Positions 55,645 through 64,000 are shown, counted from the first letter of the stretch. The stretch: 64,000 nt of DNA from BJGV01 sp003230615 (GCA_963663215.1 OY760140.1:1364001-1428000); one strand, 5' to 3'. Notes: a model not told the origin generated them from the letters alone. A program made the numbers and translations.

Positions 55645-57234
55645 TTAGTTGCAATTTTTGTAGTTACGCTCGTCGCACTCCTGTGCCATCTGTTGTGCTT
55701 GTGCAATTTGTGCAGGGGTCATCTTTCGGGAAATTGAAATTCTCCATTTTTCTGCATTACTGTTTCCCTTGTTTGCCGCAAGATTGAACCACATATGAGC
55801 TTGTACATTGTCTTGTTCTACCCCTTGACCATTTGCATACATCCAACCAAGGGCATATTGTGCTGATGCTAACCCTTGCTCCGCTGCAAGTTGGTACAAT
55901 CTCGCTGCTTCTTCGTGGTCTTGAGTTACACCCTTGCCATTAAAAGTCATTAAGCCAAGATTATATTGTGCAAGAGCATATCCCTGCTCTACAGCCATTC
56001 GATACCATTTAACGGCCTCTTGGTAGTCTTGAGTTACACCTTGACCATTAGCATTCAGCAAACCAAGATTATTTTGCGCACGTGCGTATCCCTGTTCAGC
56101 AGCCTGCCGATACCACTTCGCAGCTTCCGAATAGTCTTGAGTTACGCCCTGTCCACGCTTGTACAGTAAACCAAGGTTATATTGTGCATTGGCATTCCCC
56201 TGCTCAGCAGCTAGTCGATATAATTTTTCTGCTTCCTGATAGTCTTGAGCCACACCTTTGCCACGCTTATATAGCAAACCAAGATTATTTTGCGCAAATG
56301 CATACCCTTGCTCTGCAGCCTGCCGATACCACTTCGCAGCTTCCTGATAGTCCTGGATGACACCTTGGCCGTCCTCATACAGTAAACCAAGGTTGTTTTG
56401 TGCAATTGCGTTCCCTTGCATCGCTGCGAGGCGATATAACCTTGCGGCTTCCTGATAATCTTGAGTTACGCCCTGTCCACGCCCGTACAGTAAACCAAGG
56501 TTATTCTGAGCAAGCGCATACCCTTGCTCAGCAGCTAGTCGATACCACCTTACCGCTTCCTGATTATTTTGAATGACACCTTGACCATTAGCATTCAGCA
56601 AACCAAGATTGTTTTGTGCAAACACGTTCCCTTGCTCTGCAGCCTGCCGATACCACTTCGCAGCTTCCTGATAGTCTTGAGTTACGCCCTGTCCACGCTT
56701 GTACAGTAAACCAAGGTTATATTGTGCATTGGCATTCCCCTGCTCAGCAGCTAGTCGATATAATTTTTCTGCTTCCTGATAGTCTTGAGCCACACCTTTG
56801 CCACGCTTATATAGCAAACCAAGATTATTTTGCGCAAATGCATACCCTTGCTCTGCAGCCTGCCGATACCACTTCGCAGCTTCCTGATAGTCCTGGATGA
56901 CACCTTGGCCGTCCTCATACAGTAAACCAAGGTTGTTTTGTGCAATTGCGTTCCCTTGTGTAGCAGACAGGAGATACAGTCTTGCTGCTTCCTGAAAGTC
57001 TTGAACTACACCCTGGCCATAAAAATACATCACTCCTAGAATATTTTGCGCAGATCCATTCCCTTGTTCAGCCATATGACGAACTAATTTTTCTGCTCTT
57101 TCAAAATCACCGGTAGAATAGGCACGCTTAGCATCTAATAGCTTGGCGTCTGATAACATATCAGCCACTGACTGGGCAGATAAGGCAAACGTAAATAGAT
57201 AACTCAACAACACCCACTTTAGCAACTGCCACAT
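55645..57234 (-). CDS. Sel1-like repeat (SLR) secreted protein
   Basis: 529 residues. A signal peptide (LLKWVLLSYLFTFALSAQS) is followed by about a dozen 36-residue Sel1 repeats of the form AQNNLGLLYKRGKGVAQDYQ EAEKLYRLAAEQGN (split), each a pair of helices that stack into a superhelix. A C-terminal segment MTPAQIAQAQQMAQECDERN caps the array. SLR proteins act as interaction scaffolds, often in envelope or signalling pathways; no specific partner can be named. Part of the array was duplicated recently (see the repeat entry). The open frame is intact despite the repeats. Confidence 0.88.
   Translation of the reverse strand: MWQLLKWVLLSYLFTFALSAQSVADMLSDAKLLDAKRAYSTGDFERAEKLVRHMAEQGNGSAQNILGVMYFYGQGVVQDFQEAARLYLLSATQGNAIAQNNLGLLYEDGQGVIQDYQEAAKWYRQAAEQGYAFAQNNLGLLYKRGKGVAQDYQEAEKLYRLAAEQGNANAQYNLGLLYKRGQGVTQDYQEAAKWYRQAAEQGNVFAQNNLGLLNANGQGVIQNNQEAVRWYRLAAEQGYALAQNNLGLLYGRGQGVTQDYQEAARLYRLAAMQGNAIAQNNLGLLYEDGQGVIQDYQEAAKWYRQAAEQGYAFAQNNLGLLYKRGKGVAQDYQEAEKLYRLAAEQGNANAQYNLGLLYKRGQGVTQDYSEAAKWYRQAAEQGYARAQNNLGLLNANGQGVTQDYQEAVKWYRMAVEQGYALAQYNLGLMTFNGKGVTQDHEEAARLYQLAAEQGLASAQYALGWMYANGQGVEQDNVQAHMWFNLAANKGNSNAEKWRISISRKMTPAQIAQAQQMAQECDERNYKNCN
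56139..56958 (-). repeat. 540-base period duplication inside Sel1 gene
   Basis: About 280 bases from 56139 to 56418 are identical, as far as I compared them, to 56679-56958. The offset is 540 bases, exactly five 108-base Sel1 units, so five repeats were copied in frame. Lines outside this interval have diverged (for example GAATAG against TGATAG at the left junction). Confidence 0.85.
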
Positions 57235-57588
57235 ATTCCTTTATCCTTCCTGTTTATCATAAAACCATACACAGAGCACGTAGAGATCATCCCTAATCGT
57301 CCCACATTTTAGACTAGTCCTGCATTATTTTTCTAACCTGCCCCCTATAAGTAGAGATTCACCTCTGCACTCAAAAACATGTAAGTTGGGGGTTAGAAGC
57401 ATACCCCTAGGGTGAACTGAAAAAATGGGAAAGGTATGGCCTATCACATGAAGAAAATATTTCTAACATTCTAAAACTTATCCGCTAAAAATGAAGGCTA
57501 TTGCTCAATTATTTAGTTTGATGAGCCAAGGAAGAGCACCAAATCTTATCTCGGATTTGAATGATATGTTTTTGAATACAGCTAATGG
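57235..57588. other. gene-free stretch between Sel1 and TonB genes
   Basis: About 350 bases with no supported gene. A 63-codon plus-strand ORF (57491-57682) overlaps the 3' end of the TonB receptor and is a shadow. An imperfect inverted pair TTCTAACCTGCCCCC near 57332 and GGGGGTTAGAA near 57388 could form a terminator-like stem for the receptor transcript. Confidence 0.35.
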
Positions 57589-59693
57589 TCAGAAACTTGC
57601 GCGCACTGTAAAACGAATACTACGTGGCTCTACAGGATGCAGATGTTTATCTGCGACAGGTGCCGGCTCTCCAGATAATTGAGACTCATAGAAAAACTGA
57701 GTATCATAAGGTTTGCTCCCTATCAAATTGAACACATCGATTGACGCTTGAAAATACTTTGCAAAGCTGTATCCTGCTCGTAAATTCACCAACGTGGAAC
57801 TGGACCCAACCTGAAAATTGTTCCTGGTCAAAGGTCTCTATCCTATGTGGCGCATGCGTACACTTCCAAACCAGTTACTGCGATCAAAAGATACGCCAGT
57901 TGACGCAACAAATGGCATAGAACCCGGAACGTAATTTCCTAAAAGGTTATTACCAGTGAAACGAGCACGAGAAAAGGAAAGATTGGCATCTATAACCATC
58001 CAACTGACTGGGCTCCAATAGTTGGCGAATTCGATACCGCTTCGCAAGCTGGAGGGAGCTGGCTCGGTGCTGCCAGTATCGCCAAGGAATAACAATTCCG
58101 AGCCAACATGCAACTGCCAAAGAGACATGGTTGTCTTCAAACCTGGCACAATGCTAGTACGAAAACCAACTTCATAACCCCAAGTGCGAACTAGCGGAGT
58201 CACTTGCTGAACTGGAACCATTGGGTTGTCAGGACTTAACCTGATCGTTATGCCACGCGCATCGTTGCTGTGAAACCCACCACCACCATTTAGATAGAAC
58301 TCTGTCTTGGCCCACGGCCCGAAAACAAATGCTAGCTTAGGAGTTACCATATTGCTGCTCTTTTTTCCCGAATTAGCTTCAAGATTGCTCTCTACATCAA
58401 AATGATAGAAGTCGTTACGTACCCCAATTACGGATCGAAGCCATGGTAACCACTGCATACGATTCTCAGCGTAAAATGAAATATTGTACCATTCAAAATA
58501 TCTCGTCGCGTAATGCCAGATTGAAGATTGCCGTTAGAATCGATCTTAGGTATAGGGATACCTACTTGTGTACGAGAAATCTCAAGCGGATTAACATTAT
58601 CGTATCGCATCTGAAAACCAATTGTGTTTTCCATCTGTCGTTTTCCCAATTTACCAAACCAAGTGTGACTACTATTCAAGCCCCAGGTGTTCCGCTCCTC
58701 CTCCTGTCGGATCTGATCGCCCGCAGTAGGAAAATTAAGAAAGTAGGTGAAATCAGAATCCAATTTAAACTCAGAACGTACATAGTAGGCATTCGCACGC
58801 GTTACACTTAATTCGTTTTTACGTGCCCACTGGCCTGATAGGCTGTAGCGCGATGTATCCAAACTATCACTGGGACTTAGCGAACCAAAACGGCCAGTTA
58901 TTCCACCCTCTATAGCACGTCTAGGTATCTGTTGTGTCACATTACCATCAGCTTTATATGCCATACCAGTGACCTCGAAACCGTTGTCAGACACTCCCTG
59001 GCTATAACGCGTAATGAGGCTAAAATTTCTGAGATCCTGTTTTACATCCCACGGCCCATCATATTTCTTGAGTTTTAGGCCAAACAAAAGGTTACCATTA
59101 CCAATTTTTGGTGAGCCTGCAAGCAGGAGACTGTGGTAATCCCATCGTCCCACAGTGTACTCGACCATGGTTTTAGGTAACACACGAACATAGTCAAGAT
59201 ACGCGGCACCCCCCGCTGAGGCAAAATCTCCTTCTTCTGCAGAATAGGGTCCTTTCTTGTAGCGCACACTCTATAGCAACTCTGGAATTAGGAAGTTGAG
59301 ATCCGTGTATCCTTGACCATGTGCATGGCTACGCTGGTTGACCTGCATACCACCCACAGTTGTCAGAAAATCTGTGCCATGATCTAGATTAAACCCACGC
59401 AGAAAGAATTGATTGGCTTTGCCTCCGGAAGGATCTTGAGTCGCAATCAGCCCAGGAACGCTCTCAAGTACCCCACCAGGATTAAGTATTGGTCGGGTAA
59501 CAAGTTCTTTCTTTGTGACAGTCCCTTCACTTGCGCTACTTGCTGTGCCGATAAGATCGTCGGATCTAGCAGTCACTTCTACTAGATCCAGTGTTGGCAT
59601 ATCGTCTGCCTGAATCTGTGTCGAAACTATAATTAATATGCAGAAGACTGGGAAGCCAAAGATTGAGCGAAGACTATCTACATGAGTTTCCAT
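57589..59693 (-). pseudogene. TonB-dependent outer-membrane receptor, broken three times
   Basis: Pieces on the minus strand together span a receptor. Piece 1 has the signal peptide (FGFPVFCILIIVSTQIQA) and plug domain (GGVLESVPGLIATQDPSGGK, NQFFLRGFNLDHGTDFLT), stopping at TAG 59271-59273 inside IPELL-x-SVRYKKGPYSAEEGDF. Piece 2 is barrel sequence in the same frame until a frameshift near 58470-58500; piece 3 resumes YNISFYAENRMQWLPWLRSV. A second TAG at 57838-57840 interrupts RHIG-x-RPLTRNNF before the last strands ending TVRASF. The plug and barrel layout is conserved but no working protein can form. The substrate is unknown. Confidence 0.88.
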
Positions 59694-60092
59694 TAAACAA
59701 AATTAAGGTTTAATTTACAGATTAGAGTTTAATCAAAATTAGATGAGTCTTATTCGCATATAATATATATAGCCTATATGATAATGTAATAAATAATATA
59801 ACCATACATATATAAACAATAAATAATCTATGTTTGAATCTGTTTATGAGTATCTTGATTATACTTTATAGATAAGAATTATTTACAATGTGGAAAAATT
59901 CACAGTAAATATGTGCAACTAGTCACCTGCCTCTTAGTATTTATTATAGAAAATAGGATCTAAGTATTGACTGTATCGAGTCGACTCCCGTCACCAGTCT
60001 CAAGTTATTTAGTCTGAGACTCAGACAATAAATATTTACTATTAAATTAACTATAGAATAATTATAAGAAACTAGATTTGGAGGATGGCATT
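59694..60092. other. AT-rich intergenic region upstream of TonB remnant
   Basis: About 400 bases, very AT-rich (59740-59880 includes ATATATAT-type tracts). It should contain the old promoter of the TonB receptor. Only a degenerate Fur-box-like half (TAATTCTTATC on the minus strand, near 59870) is visible. No gene is seen. Confidence 0.35.
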
Positions 60093-60284
60093 ATGGTCAA
60101 TTGGAGAATTAAAGGACGAGGATTTCAGAACTGCAATTGTAACTATGGATGCTCCTGTCAGTTCAATGCGCTACCTACACATGGTAACTGCGAGGCTGTA
60201 ATGGGATATGAAATAAATGAGGGGCATTTTGGCGATGTAAATCTAGATGGGCTAAAAGTTGCAGGCAACTATATACTTGACTAA
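60093..60284 (+). pseudogene. truncated DUF1326 family protein
   Basis: The frame from the ATG at 60093 (GGAGG ribosome site eight bases before it) reads VNWRIKGRGFQNCNCNYGCS, CQFNALPTHGNCEAVMGYEI and NEGHFGDVNLDGLKVAGNYI, then stops. This is the N-terminal third of DUF1326, a family of about 200 residues with the conserved CNCxxGCxC pattern. The remaining two thirds are absent downstream. Function of the family is unknown; a metal or redox role is suggested by the cysteines. Confidence 0.65.
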
Positions 60285-60453
60285 CCTAAATCTATAAAGG
60301 ATTATTACTCTGTTATCCTTTCTTGAGTAATATTTGGTGGCCAGGATCGTACAGGACGTACCTTAATCTTCTTTATAATATTGAAAAATATACAAAAGTT
60401 TTGATATTCCTGTACCCACTTGTGATTGTAGTGAACGCCCATATATTGCCGTT

Positions 60454-60651
60454 ATGAAAAAATTACCTTCTCCCTCTGCAATAAAGAAGCGCGCACTTGT
60501 TCTAACTGAGGGTACTGATGGCGCCGTGGATTGGATAGATGCTGCTGAGTTAGCAGAATCTGTTGGGATAACGTTTGAACAGTATCCAGCATGGCTATAC
60601 TCAATGCATGAGTTAGGTGCAGTGGCTATGTCAGATAGGATAGCACACTAA
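60454..60651 (+). CDS. small hypothetical protein
   Basis: 65-codon ORF (KKLPSPSAIKKRALVLTEGT, DGAVDWIDAAELAESVGITF, EQYPAWLYSMHELGAVAMSD). No ribosome site is obvious and I do not recognise it. The composition is protein-like (amphipathic helix at about residues 28-45), so it may be real, but its position among fragments also fits a shadow. I place little weight on it. Confidence 0.3.
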   Translation: MKKLPSPSAIKKRALVLTEGTDGAVDWIDAAELAESVGITFEQYPAWLYSMHELGAVAMSDRIAH

Positions 60652-60924
60652 AATTTTAATCCCTCTTGCTATAACCCATAATTACTATATAGCCCAAAAG
60701 GGTACAAATCCTAAAATTAATTCTTTTCGTCCGGAAGTGAGGTACGTCAAGCATAGATATTATTAGTCTCTCCTACATTGAATCTTTTTGTACCACTGTC
60801 CATAAATGTATTGATATTTCTCAGTGGCTCATCCGATTTTAAACAGGCGCACCGCCGCCATGGAAGGTATCAGTCGGTGCATCAATACATTTTCCTAAAT
60901 AATTTTTAGTTCTTAGAGATTACT
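60652..60924. other. intergenic region with 12-base inverted repeat
   Basis: No gene. The exact inverted repeat AAATGTATTGAT (60804-60815) and ATCAATACATTT (60881-60892) encloses about 65 bases, including the GC-rich GGCGCACCGCCGCC tract. It may be a long hairpin, a regulatory site or the ends of a small decayed element. Confidence 0.35.
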
Positions 60925-61941
60925 ATTAAATCTATCCAAATTACATTCCTGCTTTTGCTATTCTCGTTACTCACTGCGTGTGCAGGTAAGATGTACATGA
61001 CAAAGAACGACAAACCCTACAGCTATCCAAACGTCGAACGTCCAGTTGCCGGCTGTTCGCTCAACGAACGCGCGTTCGAATGTGACCGTCGCGCCATCCT
61101 TTCCATGCTCGGTGAATATCAGGTAGCTTTCAACTTTAATGAAACTACTGTACTTAAACCCAGTTACGTAAGGAAAAACCCTAAGCATTCTGGAGGGTTT
61201 GAGGTAGTGGTACTGGTGGATGACAGCGGCTCGAGTATATCGATGCAACACATCCTCGTCAGCGAGAATGGTATGACAATCAAGCACTGGCGGCAACAGT
61301 GGATCTACGAACAGCCCTCTCATTGGGTTTATGTAGGTAACCAGCGTTTTGAGAATCATAATCGCAAGCCGGCTTCTGTGTCGGGCACTTGGACGCAACT
61401 GGTATTTGAGGTAAACGATGGACCACGTTATGCTGGCAGCGGCCGCTGGAATCACCGTTACGGAGTATCAACTTGGACCTCGGAGCGAACCTGGCGCCCA
61501 CTGCCACGACGTGAATACACCACGCGCAACGACTACCAGTTACTCAATGTTGAGAACCGCCACACGATTACTCCACAGGGTTGGACGCACGAACAGGACA
61601 ATACCAAGGTCGTGCGCGAAAACGAAAAAGATATCATTCTGGTACGTGAGTTTGGCTTCAATGACTACCGGCGTATTACCGGCTTTAATTTCAGACCAGG
61701 ACTTGCTTATTGGAAAGCTACTGAACCATTCTGGTCGGTAGTGCGAGCACGCTGGGACAATGAGTTAGAAAAAGAAAGACACATTACCCTCTCATTCCAA
61801 ACTGGTGATGAGGAATTTAGTGATACGGTGCTGTCACTTGCTGATGCCTACCGCGCCGACCCACGCCTCGAGGTACACCTACCTAAACTCAACGCAGCAT
61901 TTTACAAGTTTGTCGAGTCCGATGCTTCCACCGGGCATTGA
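60925..61941 (+). CDS. DUF6607-type lipoprotein with noncanonical start
   Basis: About 338 residues. The body has the family blocks ERAFECDRRAILSMLGEYQV, FNFNETTVLKPSY, GRWNHRYGVSTWTSERTWRP and LPRREYTTRNDYQLLNVENR (role unknown). The lipoprotein signal KSIQITFLLLLFSLLTAC is in frame upstream of the first usable TTG (60955), but no ATG, GTG or TTG precedes it; an ATT at 60925 stands exactly where ATG would be expected (an upstream in-frame TAG limits the search). Either ATT is used or the start codon was lost recently. From the TTG the signal peptide would be too short. Confidence 0.8.
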   Translation: MKSIQITFLLLLFSLLTACAGKMYMTKNDKPYSYPNVERPVAGCSLNERAFECDRRAILSMLGEYQVAFNFNETTVLKPSYVRKNPKHSGGFEVVVLVDDSGSSISMQHILVSENGMTIKHWRQQWIYEQPSHWVYVGNQRFENHNRKPASVSGTWTQLVFEVNDGPRYAGSGRWNHRYGVSTWTSERTWRPLPRREYTTRNDYQLLNVENRHTITPQGWTHEQDNTKVVRENEKDIILVREFGFNDYRRITGFNFRPGLAYWKATEPFWSVVRARWDNELEKERHITLSFQTGDEEFSDTVLSLADAYRADPRLEVHLPKLNAAFYKFVESDASTGH

Positions 61942-62009
61942 AGCTTCTAGATTCAACAATTATCTCTCACTAATCGCTACATAGTGCCAGTAGCTGTCTC
62001 CACTTATCA

Positions 62010-62396
62010 TTACCTACACGCGTATTTCCATAGATCTTCAAGTATACTACCAGGCGCGACAGGCACCCACTCGTTGTTTGGTATATCGTTGAGATATACC
62101 ATCTTACCTTCAGTAAATCTCCCAGAGTGTTTAGATATATAAAGTAAACGAACTTGTGTTTCTTTACAGTCGTATTCTTCATGCTTCCTTATTGACATGA
62201 TTCTGTCACCCGCATCTAATGTGGCTTTTCTATAGTCGAACAAAACCCACATCTTTACCCGGTTACCCACTTTTTGAATAGTAGCAGGGTCGGCGTAGAT
62301 AGAAGAGCCGCTTTCGTCTGTGGAAACATTAATCCACTCTGCTACTGCGCCACTGCTTACAACAGCCAGCAGAAGCATCAAAATAGTTTTAGACAT
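62010..62396 (-). CDS. surface-adhesin protein E-like exported protein
   Basis: About 128 residues from the second ATG (62396), with signal peptide SKTILMLLLAVVSSGAVA. The mature domain has EWINVSTDESGSSIYADPAT, VKMWVLFDYRKAT, EEYDCKETQVRLLYISKHSG and WVPVAPGSILEDLWKYACR, the pattern I know from adhesin_E (PF16747-type) proteins common in betaproteobacteria. Two cysteines (EYDC and the terminal AC) probably form a disulfide. Its function outside Haemophilus is unclear. It converges with the DUF6607 gene. Confidence 0.8.
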   Translation of the reverse strand: MSKTILMLLLAVVSSGAVAEWINVSTDESGSSIYADPATIQKVGNRVKMWVLFDYRKATLDAGDRIMSIRKHEEYDCKETQVRLLYISKHSGRFTEGKMVYLNDIPNNEWVPVAPGSILEDLWKYACR

Positions 62397-62502
62397 TGTA
62401 CTAACCATTGTTTATTGGTCTATCTATACTTAGAAAATACTAGCTTTAGGCTCTCCACTCTTCTTTAGTTAAGACTTTTCTACAACACATAAAAAATATT
62501 TC

Positions 62503-62805
62503 TTATCCTGGCACCCTGTCTACGAGAACATCAACATGTTCAATCTTTGGTGGTTCAGCAAGTAATTCGGCTGCACTAGCCATCAACGCTGCTGCAATTG
62601 GATCGACTAGATGTGCATTACGTCCTTCTTCATCAGCAAAGGCATCGAAGATACCAAAAGTTGATGGCCCCAGCTGTAGAACGAACTAGACCGGCATTGT
62701 AGTTTCCTAATTCGCAAGCGAAAACCCGCTTTCAAGAAAGTTAATGCCAACCTTTTCTTTACAAGACTTAGACTGTAATTTTACGGACAAAGCAACTTTT
62801 ACCAC
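62503..62805 (-). pseudogene. antibiotic-biosynthesis monooxygenase (YgiN-like), two amber codons
   Basis: From a GTG at 62803-62805, one frame reads VKVALSVKLQSKSCKEKVGI, NFLESGFSLAN, TAG (62707-62709), ETTMPV, TAG (62686-62688), FVLQLGPSTFGIFDAFADEE, GRNAHLVDPIAAALMASAAE and LLAEPPKIEHVDVLVDRVPG before TAA. That is a full-length ABM-domain quinol monooxygenase apart from two in-frame TAGs; the second replaces a conserved Trp (TGG to TAG). The first probably replaces Gln or Glu. The frame is otherwise clean, so the loss is recent. Confidence 0.75.
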
Positions 62806-63187
62806 GATGATCTATCCTATCTAAAGTTAAGTTACAGATAGCAATTTATAAAGTTGTTATCTGTATAGGTCAAGTGTCCGATTCACCCATATTGGCCTAA
62901 TATTCCTTTGGAACATGTCAATCGGTAGCGACAGTCTACCCGTAGGTTTCAAGATTGGTATACTTTCTGCATTCGATTTATTGTAGTTTGGAAAGCTTAC
63001 TACCAATTCCACTAAAATGTAGCCAGGAAAATAAATTTCATTATCTGGCCTCATTAATTGATAGATTATTAGTAGCAATACGGATAAAATAATGCTTGAG
63101 ATATTTTTGTTTTATTTTGTCGAAGGTAAGTTCTAGATTGATGTTCAATATCAAGATCTAAAAAATATCACTCTGCAAGACTATTAT
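62806..63187. other. gene-poor region upstream of fnr
   Basis: About 380 bases. A 73-codon minus-strand ORF at 62857-63078 has no ribosome site or recognised family. The last 100 bases should contain the fnr promoter, with AT-rich TTATTTTGTCGAAGG-type sequence, but no clear box is visible. Confidence 0.35.
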
Positions 63188-63952
63188 ATGTTGCAAAATC
63201 CTAATTTACCTAGCAGCAAAACTAGTTGCTTTTCCTGCAGCTTACAGGAGTTTTGTTTGCCAGCGGAGCTTGAAGAAGACGAAATCAACTCTATTAATTT
63301 TCTAATAAATCGGTCGTGTAAGACCCGACGTGGTGGCTATTTATATCGGGCCGGCATGGATTTTCAGTCTCTTTATATCGTTCGTAGTGGGTTCTTCAAA
63401 ACTTATGTGTTAGATGAAGACGGGCGAGAGCAGGTTACCGGTTTCCATATGCCAGGAGAGATGTTGGGACTGGAGGCTATCAGCACTAATGTACACACTT
63501 GTCACACAGTGGCACTGGAAGACAGTGAGACATGCGAAATTCATTTTACAAGACTGGAAGAAATTGGTCGTATCATTCCTTCTTTGATGCATCATTTCCA
63601 CAAAATCATGAGTGGTAAAATCGTGCATAATCATGAAATAATAGCGTTATTAGGCGGCATGAAAGCAAGGGAGCGCTTGATCGCTCTTCTGCTCAATTTA
63701 TCAGATCGTTTTGCCAAACTAGGCCATTCTTCATCAAATTTCAGTTTGTGCATGACACGCGAAGAAATTGGTAGTTATCTAGGACTGAAACTGGAAACTG
63801 TTAGTCGCACTTTTTCCAAACTGCAGAATGATGGTCTAATTAAGATTAATAGAAAGAGTGTTCAACTGAACAACATTTCTTGGTTGAAACAAAGTAAACT
63901 AGGAAATTACAATGTTGCTAAAGAGATTATTGAAGGTACAGAGCTTCAGTAA
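63188..63952 (+). CDS. fnr: Crp/Fnr-family oxygen-sensing regulator Fnr
   Basis: 254 residues. Cysteines 14, 17 and 23 (CFSCSLQEFC) have the C-x2-C-x5-C spacing of E. coli FNR and Cys116 (DSETCEIHF) is the fourth [4Fe-4S] ligand. The cAMP-fold core includes GGYLYRAGMDFQSLYIVRSG and the HTH has TREEIGSYLGLKLETVSR, with the Glu and Arg that read the FNR box TTGAT. It should switch genes for low-oxygen or nitrogen-oxide metabolism, which fits an ammonia oxidiser that does nitrifier denitrification. It appears to be monocistronic in the window. Confidence 0.93.
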   Translation: MLQNPNLPSSKTSCFSCSLQEFCLPAELEEDEINSINFLINRSCKTRRGGYLYRAGMDFQSLYIVRSGFFKTYVLDEDGREQVTGFHMPGEMLGLEAISTNVHTCHTVALEDSETCEIHFTRLEEIGRIIPSLMHHFHKIMSGKIVHNHEIIALLGGMKARERLIALLLNLSDRFAKLGHSSSNFSLCMTREEIGSYLGLKLETVSRTFSKLQNDGLIKINRKSVQLNNISWLKQSKLGNYNVAKEIIEGTELQ

Positions 63953-64000
63953 TTTTTGTGAATAATGAAACTAAATTTGCCAATCTAATATAATTTTATC

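Noticed and set aside
55645..57234. Tandem repeats that could be mistaken for a CRISPR array
   Set aside because: The 108-base period is a coding Sel1 repeat in an open frame, without unique spacers between short repeats.
59694..60092. Fur box upstream of the TonB receptor
   Set aside because: Only one half (TAATTCTTATC) resembles the consensus; about 11 of 19 positions match, which is expected by chance in such AT-rich DNA.
9519..62709. Reassignment of TAG to an amino acid
   Set aside because: Several intact genes (hisG, hisD, sufD, sufA, slp) end at TAG at their normal family length, so TAG must work as a stop. I keep only a weak suppression question as a finding.
62857..63078. Minus-strand 73-codon ORF upstream of fnr
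   Set aside because: No ribosome site, no recognised family and a position where the fnr promoter should lie.

Overview
The window most likely comes from a chromosome of an ammonia-oxidising betaproteobacterium of the Nitrosomonas type. The main reasons are a near full-length AmoC (42132-42941) with the conserved AmoC body, and a red-type (form IC) cbbL-cbbS-cbbX cluster with a divergent cbbR. The surrounding housekeeping genes (ubiEJB, iscR-suf, panBC-folK-pcnB, murA-hisGD, recG, priA) also fit a betaproteobacterium. The DNA is AT-rich by eye. I saw no rRNA, tRNA or CRISPR array.

Layout. 1-2900: decayed edge of a prophage (terminase small subunit, a phage zinc-finger protein and a broken second copy of it) with a Slp-type lipoprotein and a frameshifted small gene. 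3062-6950: potABCD polyamine importer operon. 7026-10823: ubiquinone genes ubiB, ubiJ, ubiE plus a DUF971 gene, with a fossil P-type ATPase tail between ubiJ and ubiE. 10986-17109: FKBP isomerase, Na+/H+ antiporter, PBP7-like peptidase, Atm1-type exporter, IS remnant, small conserved protein. 17310-21461: cbbX, cbbS, a broken cbbL, cbbR. 21530-28060: an RND efflux operon whose pump and outer-membrane gene are both broken, with its TetR repressor intact. 28188-35112: iscR-sufABCDS-sufU-nfu, preceded by two IscR-like boxes. 35159-36949: LytTR/LytS two-component pair with a broken regulator. 37019-41644: argH, a ketosamine-kinase-like gene, priA. 42132-43090: orphan amoC and strong hairpins. 43139-50724: panC, panB, deoxynucleoside kinase, folK, pcnB, an ABC ATPase, recG, ridA. 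50938-54262: murA, hisG, hisD. 54352-63952: EamA transporter with a frameshifted His-rich tail, Sel1-repeat protein, broken TonB receptor, fragments, DUF6607 and surface-adhesin-E-like proteins, a broken monooxygenase, and Fnr.

The most striking feature is widespread recent gene decay. It falls on dispensable or regulated functions (efflux, TonB uptake, a response regulator, small oxidoreductases) and also on cbbL, the RuBisCO large subunit, while long housekeeping genes (priA, recG, sufB, murA, hisD) read through cleanly. Partners of the broken genes (cbbS, cbbX, cbbR, acrA, acrR, the sensor kinase) are intact, which suggests the lesions are young. The lesions include base substitutions to stop codons (mostly TAG) and short deletions between repeats, so random homopolymer sequencing errors do not explain them well. 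If cbbL is really dead and no second RuBisCO exists elsewhere, this would be an ammonia oxidiser losing autotrophic carbon fixation.
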